DNA from: Pseudonocardiales bacterium
GTDB taxonomy: Bacteria; Actinomycetota; Actinomycetes; Mycobacteriales; Pseudonocardiaceae
Reading direction: 5' to 3'
Length of the DNA stretch: 59,006 bases
Assembly (NCBI GenBank): GCA_019241525.1
Contig: JAFAWY010000074.1
Location: 1 to 59,006 of the forward strand
The stretch's first letter is position 1. The number at the start of each line of letters is the position of its first letter. Under the pieces are notes generated by a model. That model searched no databases. It worked only from the letters and a program-made list of their open reading frames with translations, and was not told the origin of the DNA. The position numbers and the translations under genes were made by a program. Shown piece by piece: positions 34,809 through 43,135 of this stretch.

Positions 34809-35729
34809 ATGGGGTTTCATCTAGATCCCGACAAACGGGTACCTCTTGACCGGGCAGCCACGCTGGTCGCCGACGGAGCCCTGGTGGCGTTGGGCGGGGG
34901 CCTGTCCGCTCGGCTGCCGATGGCGCTGGTCCGGGAGCTGATCCGGCAGGGCCGGCGACGGCTGCATGTCGTGGGGTCGGCCCACGGGATTGATGTAGAC
35001 CTGCTCGTGGCCGCCGGTGCCATCGCGGTGTGCGAGGAGAGCTATGTCGGTTTCGAGCAGGACCTCGGCCTGGCGCCGGCGTTCCGGCGGGCTGCCGAGC
35101 GCGGCACCATCGAAGTCCGGGAGAGCTGCTGCGACACCATCCTCATGCAGCTGCGGGCAGCCGAATTCGGGCTGCCTTTCCTGCCGGTGCGGGGAGTCCG
35201 GGGCTCCGACATCCTTCGGCTGCACCCGGAGTACGGCGAGGTGCGGTGCCCCTTTACCGCCGAAACTCTGGTTGCCGTACCTCCGTTGCGGCCAGACATC
35301 GTCCTGATCCACGCTCTGCTTGCCGACCGCCAGGGCAACCTTCATCTAGAGCAGCCCTACGTGCTCGACGAGCGCTTCGCTGCTGCTTCCCGGAATGTGG
35401 TCGCAACCGCAGAACGGATCGTCGGCACCGAGGAAGTCGCCGCCGCCGGGATCACCATTCCAGGCCACCTCGTTGCAGCCGTGAGCGAGGTGCCCTTCGG
35501 CGCGCACCCGTCATCCTGCTACCCCGCGTACGCCTATGACCGGCCGCATCTAGCCGACTATGTCCGAGCTGCGGCGGCCGGAGACGGCGAGCTGGCGTGC
35601 TACCTGGATCGGTTCGTCACCGGGGTACCCAATGAAGAGGGCTACCGCAAGGTCGTCGGCGAGGAGCAACTCAGCGCGCTGGGCCGCTGGTCAGACTCCA
35701 CCAAGGTATGGAAAGGGCTGTTTACGTGA
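34809..35729 (+). CDS. CoA-transferase family I, alpha subunit (glutaconate CoA-transferase-like)
   Basis: The subunit has VADGALVALGGGLSARLPMA near the N-terminus and PDIVLIHALLADRQGNLHLE later, the pattern of glutaconate/3-oxoacid CoA-transferase alpha chains. With the next gene it would move CoA from a donor thioester to the acid released in this pathway, such as acetoacetate or a CoM-linked acid. A GAGAGG site precedes the ATG. The beta subunit follows with a four-base overlap. Confidence 0.87.
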   Translation: MGFHLDPDKRVPLDRAATLVADGALVALGGGLSARLPMALVRELIRQGRRRLHVVGSAHGIDVDLLVAAGAIAVCEESYVGFEQDLGLAPAFRRAAERGTIEVRESCCDTILMQLRAAEFGLPFLPVRGVRGSDILRLHPEYGEVRCPFTAETLVAVPPLRPDIVLIHALLADRQGNLHLEQPYVLDERFAAASRNVVATAERIVGTEEVAAAGITIPGHLVAAVSEVPFGAHPSSCYPAYAYDRPHLADYVRAAAAGDGELACYLDRFVTGVPNEEGYRKVVGEEQLSALGRWSDSTKVWKGLFT

Positions 35730-36592
35730 GCAGGGCTGGCAGCTTTTCCCTTGATGAGTGGTTCGTGGTGGCACTCGCGCGCACGATCCGGGACGAAGAG
35801 GTCACGTTTCACGGCTTCGGCAGCCCCTGCGCGCAAGTCGCCATGCATGTCGCCAAGCGCACTCACGCGCGGCGCATGTTGCTGGTGGAGGGAGCGACCT
35901 ACGCCTGTAACCCCGACCCGCCGTTTATCCCCCCCACTGGCAACGATGCCAGCCTGCAACGTGGCGCGGCTTACCGGATGCGGTTTGAGGAGTTCTTCGA
36001 CGCGGCCATCCGGGGTGACGTCGACCGGATGTTCCTGTCCGGAGGCCAGATCGACGGCTACGGCAACACCAACGTCACCGCGATCGGTACCGATGACTAT
36101 CCGACCACCTCGCCGAAGGTCAAGCTCGGCGGCGGTGGTGGAGGGTGCAACCTGGCCGCCACGATTGGCCACCTCACACTGTGGACAACCCGGCACCGTT
36201 CCGGGCGTGCGTTGGTGCAGCACTGCGACTTCATCACCGACATGGGTCACCGCACGCCTGCGGGCAGCCGCTCCGAGCTGGGCTACTCCGGCGGCGGTCC
36301 CCAGTGGCTGGTCACTGAACTCGGCATTTTCGACTTTGATACCGAGGGGGACAGCCAAGGCGCAGCCCGGCTGCGCCAGCTTTTCCCGGACGTCGACGTG
36401 GAGACGGTGCGTGCGGCAACCGGCTTCGAATTGCGGGTTGCCCCCGACCTGAGCTCGGTGCGGCCGCCCAGTGCGGCGGAGTTAGCGGTGCTACGCGGCA
36501 TCGACCCACTCGGGGTGCGTCGTTCAGAATTCTCCGCAGCGGAGTTGCGGCGCACCTTCAGCTATTCCGCCAGTGGCCGATGCCAATGCTGA
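35726..36592 (+). CDS. CoA-transferase family I, beta subunit
   Basis: The beta chain begins at GTG 35726, which overlaps the alpha stop (GTGA) and has a GGAAAGGG site; the six extra codons upstream are probably not used. Landmarks are RMLLVEGATYACNP, which may hold the catalytic glutamate, MFLSGGQIDGYGNTN, KVKLGGGGGGCNLAATIGH and LVTELGIFDFD. All are typical of glutaconate-type beta subunits. It works as a heteromer with the alpha chain. Confidence 0.87.
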   Translation: MSRAGSFSLDEWFVVALARTIRDEEVTFHGFGSPCAQVAMHVAKRTHARRMLLVEGATYACNPDPPFIPPTGNDASLQRGAAYRMRFEEFFDAAIRGDVDRMFLSGGQIDGYGNTNVTAIGTDDYPTTSPKVKLGGGGGGCNLAATIGHLTLWTTRHRSGRALVQHCDFITDMGHRTPAGSRSELGYSGGGPQWLVTELGIFDFDTEGDSQGAARLRQLFPDVDVETVRAATGFELRVAPDLSSVRPPSAAELAVLRGIDPLGVRRSEFSAAELRRTFSYSASGRCQC

Positions 36593-38652
36593 GCGGCCTC
36601 GAGGCGGTATTCGCGCCCCGCCGGGTCGCCCTGGTGGGGGCGTCGGAACGACCCGGCACGATGGGGGAGCTGTTCTGGCGCAACCTCGCCAGCTTTCCCG
36701 GTGAAGTCGTCCCCGTGACGCCGTCCAGACGCAGCCTTGGAGGGGTCAAGGCATACCCGAGCCTGGCATCGGTCGACGGCGAAGTGGACCTCGCCGTCGT
36801 TGTGGTGCGCGCCGCCGAGGTTCCGGGCGTGATCCGTGATGCCGGTGTCAAAGGCGTGCCAGCCGCGCTCGTGATCAGCGGTGGCTTCGCCGAGACAGGG
36901 CCGGACGGAGCCGCCCTGCAGTCCGAGGTGGTGGCGATAGCCCGGGCTGGTGGGGTGCGGATCGTCGGACCCAACTGCTTCGGGGTCCAGAACTGCGATC
37001 TCCCGCTGAACGCGTCGATGGCTACCGGGTTGCCGCCCGGGGGTGGCGGGATCACACTGGCGACCCAATCGGGGTCGTACGGCATGGCGATCCACACGCT
37101 GGGCCTTGACGAGCGCACCCGATTCGCCAAGGTGTACGCGATTGGCAACAAGGCCGACATTGGCGACGCCGAGGTCTTGCGTTACCTCGCCACCGACCCA
37201 GCCAGCCGCACGCTGTGCTTCTTTCTGGAATCGCTGCCCGATGGCCGGGAGTTCTGCGATGCGGCCCGAATGGCCGGGGCTGCGGGCAAGCCGGTGATCG
37301 TTGCTCGAACCGGGCGCACACCGGCGGGGATTCGTGCCGCACAGTCGCACACCGCGGCACTCGCGGGCAGTGCACGGATCTGGCGAGCCGCCTTACAGCA
37401 GGCCGGTGTATTGGTGGCCCGATCTGGCCTGGAGATGCTCGACGCGGCCCGTGCGCTGGATGCGCAGCCACCACCTGCAGGCAACCGTATCGCGGTGGTG
37501 ACCAATTCTGGTGGAACCGGTGTCGAGCTTGCCGACTTGCTCGCCGATGAGGGACTGGCTGTACCCGAGCTGTCCGCAGCGTTGCAGGATAAACTTCGGC
37601 CCGTCCTACCGAAGTTCGCCAGCGCAGCCAACCCGGTCGACATCACGCCGGTGTGGCGACGTTTTGCCGAGTTATACCCGCGGGTGGTCGACGAGTTGGC
37701 CCATTCCGGCGAGGTGGACGCGATCGTCCCTGTGCTGCTCCAGCGGGCGGCCGTCGACGAGACCGTAGCGGCAGGTCTGCGTGACGCGGTTACCCGGCTT
37801 CGCAGCGCTGGCGTGGGCATTCCGGTGTACGTGTGCTGGGTGGCGCCTCGTAGCGCCCGAGCCAACGCTGACTTGCTGCAGGAGGCCGGTGTGCCTTGTT
37901 TCGAATGGCCGGAGCGCACCGCCCGTGCGGTGGGGCATGCGGTCCGCTTCGGCGTGGCCAGTCCGCGGCCGGCGGCACCGTTGCCCGCCCTGCCGGGGCC
38001 TATCGCCAGCGATGACCTGCCCGCCAGGCACCTCGATCCCGACCAGGGTGCCAACCTGCTGCGCACCGTCGGCATAGCCACGGTCGAATCAATCACCTGC
38101 ACCGGTGCATCCGGTGCGGTCGCGGCGGCCCAGCGAATCGGCTATCCGGTGGTGTGCAAAGTGGTGCACCCAGATCTGGTGCACCGCAGCAACGCCGGGG
38201 GAGTCCGTCTCAACCTCAATGGCCCGGATGCTGTTCGAGCGGCGGCGCAGGCCCTGCTGGGCCTCGCCGAGGGCGCTTGTGTGCAGGTCCAACCTCAGCT
38301 CGTCGGTGTGGAGGTCGCCGTAGGTGGTTTACGCGACGCCCAATTCGGGCCGATCGTCATGATCGGCCTGGGTGGTATCTGGATCGAGGTTATCGGTGAT
38401 GTCGTCTTCGGCCTGGCCCCGCTGGCGCCTGATGAGGCGCATCGCCTGATCGCCGGCTTACGGGGCCACGCCGTGCTCACCGGGGCCCGCGGCCGTGAGC
38501 CCGTCAATCTCGATGCGCTGGCCGCCACGGTATCCGCGGTAGGAAACCTGCTGGTAGCCAGGCCAGAAGTGGTGGACCTTGATCTCAACCCCCTGCTGGC
38601 CACCTCGAGAGCTGCCGTGGCGGTGGACTGGCGAATCACGGTTCGCGGGTAG
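36580..38652 (+). CDS. ADP-forming acyl-CoA synthetase (acetate-CoA ligase family), 690 aa
   Basis: The single chain fuses the alpha and beta parts of NDP-forming acyl-CoA synthetases. A CoA-binding domain (PRRVALVGASERPGTMGELF, VRIVGPNCFG) is followed by a ligase domain with the phosphohistidine loop AAQSHTAALAGS and a C-terminal ATP-grasp domain (GYPVVCKVVHPDLVHRSNAG, GPIVMIGLGGIWIEVIGD). It makes an acyl-CoA from the free acid, CoA and ATP. It overlaps the beta-subunit gene by 13 bases. Its presence beside a CoA-transferase gives two ways to activate the product acid. Confidence 0.88.
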   Translation: MPMLSGLEAVFAPRRVALVGASERPGTMGELFWRNLASFPGEVVPVTPSRRSLGGVKAYPSLASVDGEVDLAVVVVRAAEVPGVIRDAGVKGVPAALVISGGFAETGPDGAALQSEVVAIARAGGVRIVGPNCFGVQNCDLPLNASMATGLPPGGGGITLATQSGSYGMAIHTLGLDERTRFAKVYAIGNKADIGDAEVLRYLATDPASRTLCFFLESLPDGREFCDAARMAGAAGKPVIVARTGRTPAGIRAAQSHTAALAGSARIWRAALQQAGVLVARSGLEMLDAARALDAQPPPAGNRIAVVTNSGGTGVELADLLADEGLAVPELSAALQDKLRPVLPKFASAANPVDITPVWRRFAELYPRVVDELAHSGEVDAIVPVLLQRAAVDETVAAGLRDAVTRLRSAGVGIPVYVCWVAPRSARANADLLQEAGVPCFEWPERTARAVGHAVRFGVASPRPAAPLPALPGPIASDDLPARHLDPDQGANLLRTVGIATVESITCTGASGAVAAAQRIGYPVVCKVVHPDLVHRSNAGGVRLNLNGPDAVRAAAQALLGLAEGACVQVQPQLVGVEVAVGGLRDAQFGPIVMIGLGGIWIEVIGDVVFGLAPLAPDEAHRLIAGLRGHAVLTGARGREPVNLDALAATVSAVGNLLVARPEVVDLDLNPLLATSRAAVAVDWRITVRG

Positions 38653-38812
38653 CCGACGCCGGCGGATCGGTCCTGCGAGGACGAGTTTCAAGATTTCGAT
38701 TTGGCCCTGCGTTACGGAGCATTGACGCTGCTGTGTCTTTACTGTGGTCCCCGTCACATTTGGGCTGGGCCTCCGCGTGCCCAGCACCGCTAGCGACAGG
38801 AGGACAGAAGGT

Positions 38813-39922
38813 ATGCGCATCGGATCACAAGATGTACTGCTACCCACGACCATGGTGGGTAACTACCCCAATCCACGCTGGTATGACGGGCAAGCATATG
38901 CCGTCTATCCCAAGGGCGAATTCATCTATGACGCGATTAGTCGAGAGGCCCACGAGGACGCCATTGGGGCGATTGTCCGCGACCAGGAAGCCGCCGGTCT
39001 GGACATTATCTGCGACGGCCGCATCAACGGCGGCGACTCGCCATACGGACAGATCCTCTACCACTACGTGGAGCGGATGACCGGCTATAAGCTGTCCGGT
39101 CCACCGATCGGGCTCCCGATCTATTCGACGCTGTTCGCGCCTACTTGTGTGGGTGAGGTGACTCGGGAGCATCCGTTCCACATGGCGACTCTCCGAGCCG
39201 CCCGCAAGGCAACCAAGAAGCCGATCAAGATTTCCTACACTGGCATCCAAGTGCTCGCGGCGGCCACGAACAATCAATACTACTCGGAGACCAAAGAATT
39301 GGCGATGGCGATCGCCAAGGCTTTCAACGAAGACTTCAAGGAGCTCGCCGACAACGGTTGCGATATTATCCAGCTCGATGAGTTTGTTTGGCCCTATGGG
39401 ATGGGCGACTGGGAGATTGAAGTCCTCAACGCTGCGGTAGAAGGCGCGGGATGCCAGTTCTGGGTACACACGTGCTGGGGAAACTACTCGGGAACGCCCG
39501 GCTACTTCCCTGATGAGGAGGAGCGCGAGTTCGGTGCCTGGGTGCTCGACCGCAGGCCGGCGGCGGCTCCCGCACCTGCCCGTGCCCAAGCGATCTTCCC
39601 CCAGGTGCTCGACGCTAACATCGACGTGTTGAATTACGAGGTAGGCCGGACCGGTCCGGACGACCTCAAACCGCTACGCGATCACAACTGGTCAAAGGAC
39701 TTCACGGCTGGAATCATCGACGTGAAGTCGACCGTGACCGAGACTGCCGAAGAAGTTGCCGACCGGATCCGGCAGGTGCTGGAATACGTTCCCGCCGAGC
39801 GGCTCGGGCTGTCCACCGACTGCGGCTTGATCAACTTGCCACGCATGCTTGCGGCGAGCAAGCTCCGTGCACTCGCTGACGGTGCTGCTCTGGTACGCGA
39901 GGAGTTAGCCGGCAATCAGTAA
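38813..39922 (+). CDS. xecA: Epoxyalkane:coenzyme M transferase (MetE-like zinc enzyme)
   Basis: EaCoMT opens an epoxide with the CoM thiolate to form a hydroxyalkyl-CoM. The 369-aa protein is a short MetE-type barrel with three zinc ligands at the expected places: His219 and Cys221 in FWVHTCWGN and Cys337 in LSTDCGLI. Other close stretches are TTMVGNYPNPRWYDGQ, CDGRINGGDSPYGQILYHY and DVKSTVTETAEEVADRI. AGGAGG nine bases before ATG 38813 decides the start. A gap of 160 bases separates it from the synthetase gene, so it may have its own promoter. It is the last gene of the island. Confidence 0.92.
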   Translation: MRIGSQDVLLPTTMVGNYPNPRWYDGQAYAVYPKGEFIYDAISREAHEDAIGAIVRDQEAAGLDIICDGRINGGDSPYGQILYHYVERMTGYKLSGPPIGLPIYSTLFAPTCVGEVTREHPFHMATLRAARKATKKPIKISYTGIQVLAAATNNQYYSETKELAMAIAKAFNEDFKELADNGCDIIQLDEFVWPYGMGDWEIEVLNAAVEGAGCQFWVHTCWGNYSGTPGYFPDEEEREFGAWVLDRRPAAAPAPARAQAIFPQVLDANIDVLNYEVGRTGPDDLKPLRDHNWSKDFTAGIIDVKSTVTETAEEVADRIRQVLEYVPAERLGLSTDCGLINLPRMLAASKLRALADGAALVREELAGNQ

Positions 39923-39979
39923 CCGTGGGTTCTCGCGCTCGGCAGTATTGAGCGGCGACCCCGCAGTGAAGTAGCCGCG

Positions 39980-40015
39980 TAGCGTGCCGCGGGCCTGGGT
40001 ATCCGCGGCACGCTA
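39980..40015 (+). terminator. Strong hairpin terminator after the epoxyalkane:CoM transferase gene
   Basis: TAGCGTGCCGCG (39980-39991) and CGCGGCACGCTA (40004-40015) are perfect 12-base complements with a 12-base loop. There is no long T-tract, as is common for actinomycete terminators. It lies 58 bases after the stop codon and marks the right end of the island. Its right arm merges with the start of the dispersed repeat copy B. Confidence 0.75.
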
Positions 40016-40084
40016 GTAAAGCAATGCGACCGGACAGTCCAGGACGCGAACAATGCCTTGCCGTGGATACGCCACTGGCCGGAC
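40005..40084. repeat. Dispersed repeat fragment, copy B
   Basis: This stretch is similar to 17803-17882, with scattered substitutions and a short insertion. It runs directly into the duplicated VOC segment, whereas in copy A 1.3 kb lies between the two. The simplest reading is an internal deletion after duplication. Confidence 0.6.
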
Positions 40085-40281
40085 GCCGATGTGGGGACGG
40101 GGCCGCATCGATCACTTCGGCTTGCAGGCTGCCTCACCCGAGGCGTTCGCCACGATCCGGCAACGGCTGATCGACAAGGGCGCCAGCGACGGCACTGTCA
40201 ACGACTTCGGCGCAGTTCACACTTTTCCGTGACTCCGACGGGCTCGAAGGGGAAGTGCTGATCGCCAAGGCGTCAACCTGA
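40084..40281 (+). pseudogene. Truncated duplicate of the VOC gene (direct repeat, right copy)
   Basis: From GCCGATGTGGGG to the TGA at 40279 this repeats the last 67 codons of the VOC gene at 19001. Only a few point differences and one small deletion, near the sequence for VHSIFFRD, are seen. The deletion breaks the frame and the first half of the gene is missing, so it is a pseudogene. It lies just right of the CoM island and in the same orientation as the intact copy. The 250 bases after it (40282-40534) hold no supported gene. Confidence 0.85.
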
Positions 40282-40534
40282 ACCTGGCGGGGGCTCGGGG
40301 CCGGCTGATGAACGTCGCTGCTAGGCAACGGCGTCGAAAGCTGTCCGGCGATGCTGTGGTGCGAGAAGCGGGCGATCAGCGCCCGGGCGTTGGCTGCCAT
40401 ACTCGGGGGATGCAAGCCGGGTTCTTGCGCTGTGTCGAGCCGAGGTACGGGTTGCTTTACCAGCTCACTGCTGCCGGGATCACCGTGCCGTCTGCTGGGA
40501 CGAATGAGTGTTTTGTCGCCTCGTTCGGCCTGGC

Positions 40535-41269
40535 ATGACGCGCGTCGCTCGTGAGGCGTCGGAGCACGGCGGTATGCCGGCCGGTGCGGCGACTGCTGTG
40601 GTGGTGACCATGCTGGCGGTGGCGAACGTCGCCGGGCATTTTCTGCGCGACGCGCTGTGGTGGGGGCCTGTTGTGGTCATGGCACTCGTCTGTTTTGCAC
40701 GCTGGACGGGATTGAGCTGGTCGCAACTCGGGCTGAGCAGAGACCAGCTCGGGTCGGGATCCCGATGGGGGCTTGGTGCGATCGCTGTTGTGGCCACTGC
40801 CTACCTTGCCGGGGTGCTGTTCCCGCTGACCCGGTCTGCCTTTTTGGATGCGCGGTACCACCTGGCCGTGCCCGGCGCTCTGCTGTCGGCCTTCGTGATC
40901 ATCCCGATAGGCACGATCTTGGTTGAGGAGATCGCCTTCCGGTCGGTGCTGTGGGGGATGCTGGCCCGGCAGTTCACTACCTGGCGGGTACTTGTGGCCT
41001 CGTCGGTTCTGTTCGGCCTGTGGCACATTCTGCCGTCGCTGCATCTTGCCTCGGCTAACCAGGGGGTGGGGCACGCAGTTCGCGGCGTGGGTGGCTGGGC
41101 GACCGTGGTGGTGGTCGTGGCGACAGTGGCGATTACCGCGGCCGGTGGGGCGGTGGCTGGTGTGCTGAGACACCGCAGCGGCAGCGTGCTGGCCAGTGCC
41201 GGGATGCACTGGGCGACCAATGCGCTGGGCGTGTTGTTCGCCCTCCTTGCCTGGCGCCTGGCGAGCTGA
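40535..41269 (+). CDS. CPBP-family intramembrane glutamic protease, 244 aa
   Basis: The polytopic membrane protein has about seven hydrophobic helices and the three CPBP (Rce1/Abi) motifs: EEIAFRSVLWG with the catalytic glutamates, FGLWHILPS, and GMHWATNALGV with the second histidine site. Bacterial members cleave or scaffold membrane peptides, often in bacteriocin self-protection, but the substrate here is unknown. ATG 40535 (MTRVAREAS) is preferred to the start of the open frame at 40508. The hydrolase gene follows 13 bases after the stop, so they are probably co-transcribed. Confidence 0.85.
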   Translation: MTRVAREASEHGGMPAGAATAVVVTMLAVANVAGHFLRDALWWGPVVVMALVCFARWTGLSWSQLGLSRDQLGSGSRWGLGAIAVVATAYLAGVLFPLTRSAFLDARYHLAVPGALLSAFVIIPIGTILVEEIAFRSVLWGMLARQFTTWRVLVASSVLFGLWHILPSLHLASANQGVGHAVRGVGGWATVVVVVATVAITAAGGAVAGVLRHRSGSVLASAGMHWATNALGVLFALLAWRLAS

Positions 41270-41282
41270 GCTGGCACTGGTT

Positions 41283-42980
41283 GTGAACGCATCAGGTGCT
41301 GAGGTGCCCATCGGGGAAGTTCCCGGCGCAACCCGGCCTACCGGCACGCTTTCTGCGAAGCCGATCGATGCTGGTGGCAGGCACGTCGGCTACCCGCGCT
41401 TTCGCCGTTACCTGCGCCGTCCGCACCAGGTCGGCGTGGTGTTGGCGTTGCTGGCGTTTCTGTGTTCGCTGACCCCCTCGCTGCTGCCCCGGTCTTGGGA
41501 GGTGCAGGGGATCATCTCCGGTATCGAGGGCGCTGCTGCGCATGCCACGGGAGTGGTGATCTCCTGGCTGGCCTGCCGCACTGGGGCCACACCGCTGAGT
41601 CCGCAGATGCAGCGGCGCCTGTGGTACGGCATCGCAGCCGTAGCGGCAGTGGCGGTACCGACCACGCTGTGGCTGAGCGCGCGCTGGCAGGCCGACGTCC
41701 GGCACGCGGTGGACATGCCGGCCGAAGGCCACTACTCGTATCTGGGGATGTTCGCCATCGCTGTGGCGGTGGCTGCCGGGCTGGTCGGTCTGGCCCGGTT
41801 GGTCCGTGACGTCTACCTCGTGGTGATGCGTCACCTGCTGCGGTTGATCCCGTTGGCGGCTGCCAGGATCATGGTCTCGATCCTGGTGACCGCCCTGGTT
41901 GCCGGCGTAGCCACCGGTGCGGTCTACCGCGGGTTGATCCATTTCGCAGACACCGCGTTCTCCACGGTCGACCTCGGCACCGACCCCGGCGTCGTCCAGC
42001 CTGCCTCGTCACTGCGATCGGGTAGTGTTGCCTCCTCGGCGCCGTGGACCTCGCTGGGCCGCCAAGGGCGCGGGTTCGTGTCGTCGGGGCCCGCGGTCGT
42101 CGATATCCAGCACGTGACCGGCCGACCCGTGATCGAACCGATTCGCGTCTACGCCGGCCTGTCTTCTGCACCGGCGCCGCAGGGCCAGGCCGACTTGGTG
42201 CTCGCGGAGTTGAAGCGGACGGGCGCATTTGACCGGGCGGTGCTGGCTGTTGCGACCACAACAGGGACCGGCTGGGTCGACCCGACGTTGGCTGATCCCC
42301 TTGAGTACCTCTACGCCGGGAACACCGCGATTGCTGCGATGCAGTACTCCTACCTGCCGAGTTGGATCTCCTTCCTGGTCGACAAGGACCGGGCCCGCCA
42401 GGCCGGCCGCACGCTGTTCACCACGGTCTACGGCTACTGGTCGACCCTGCCCCCCATACACCGGCCACGGCTGGTCGTATTTGGCGAAAGCCTCGGGGCG
42501 TTCGGTGGCAGCGCGGCCTTCTCCGACCTTGCCGACCTCACCGCGCACACCGACGGCGCGCTGTTCGCCGGCCCGCCAAACGGCACCACATTGTGGCGCA
42601 CGCTCACCAACGAGCGTGCCATCGGCAGCCCGGAACGGCTGCCCCTCTACGGTGACGGGCAGACGGTGCGTTTCGCTGCCTCGGCCGCGGATCTCCAGGC
42701 ATCCCACGGCTCGCTGCGCCACCCCCGCGTCGTGTTCCTGCAGCATGCGTCGGACCCGATCGTGTGGTGGTCACCGGAGCTCATCTGGCGCGAGCCTGAC
42801 TGGCTGCGCGAGCCACGCGGCTCCGACGTGGTGCGGCAGATCCAGTGGTACCCGTTCCTGACCTTCTGGCAGGTCACCTGCGACATGATCGTTGGCGTCA
42901 AGCCCCCGCCCGGGCACGGGCACCACTACGGCCCCGAGATACCTCCCGCATGGGCGGCCGTCCTCCACCCACCGCCCTAG
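41283..42980 (+). CDS. Membrane-anchored alpha/beta hydrolase (Abhydrolase_9 family), 565 aa
   Basis: The N-terminal half has about four transmembrane helices (VGVVLALLAFLCSLTPSLLP, YLGMFAIAVAVAAGLVGLA, MVSILVTALVAGVATGAVYR). The C-terminal half is an alpha/beta hydrolase with the nucleophile elbow VVFGESLGAFGG and later FLQHASDPIVWW and a final histidine-containing region (PPPGHGHHYG). The family is typical of actinobacteria, and the substrate is not established. GTG 41283 is the most likely start. Confidence 0.83.
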   Translation: MNASGAEVPIGEVPGATRPTGTLSAKPIDAGGRHVGYPRFRRYLRRPHQVGVVLALLAFLCSLTPSLLPRSWEVQGIISGIEGAAAHATGVVISWLACRTGATPLSPQMQRRLWYGIAAVAAVAVPTTLWLSARWQADVRHAVDMPAEGHYSYLGMFAIAVAVAAGLVGLARLVRDVYLVVMRHLLRLIPLAAARIMVSILVTALVAGVATGAVYRGLIHFADTAFSTVDLGTDPGVVQPASSLRSGSVASSAPWTSLGRQGRGFVSSGPAVVDIQHVTGRPVIEPIRVYAGLSSAPAPQGQADLVLAELKRTGAFDRAVLAVATTTGTGWVDPTLADPLEYLYAGNTAIAAMQYSYLPSWISFLVDKDRARQAGRTLFTTVYGYWSTLPPIHRPRLVVFGESLGAFGGSAAFSDLADLTAHTDGALFAGPPNGTTLWRTLTNERAIGSPERLPLYGDGQTVRFAASAADLQASHGSLRHPRVVFLQHASDPIVWWSPELIWREPDWLREPRGSDVVRQIQWYPFLTFWQVTCDMIVGVKPPPGHGHHYGPEIPPAWAAVLHPPP

Positions 42981-43135
42981 GGATTGTCGCCTGGAGCGCG
43001 TGGCGATGACGCGGCCCGGCGCGACCTCGCCGAACCGGTCCTGCACCCGGTCGCAAGAGACACCTCACACGCGATCCATCCGCGACGTCTGGCCTGGTGA
43101 AATCCATCATCTAGGCTGGGTTTGCGGAGCATGAC

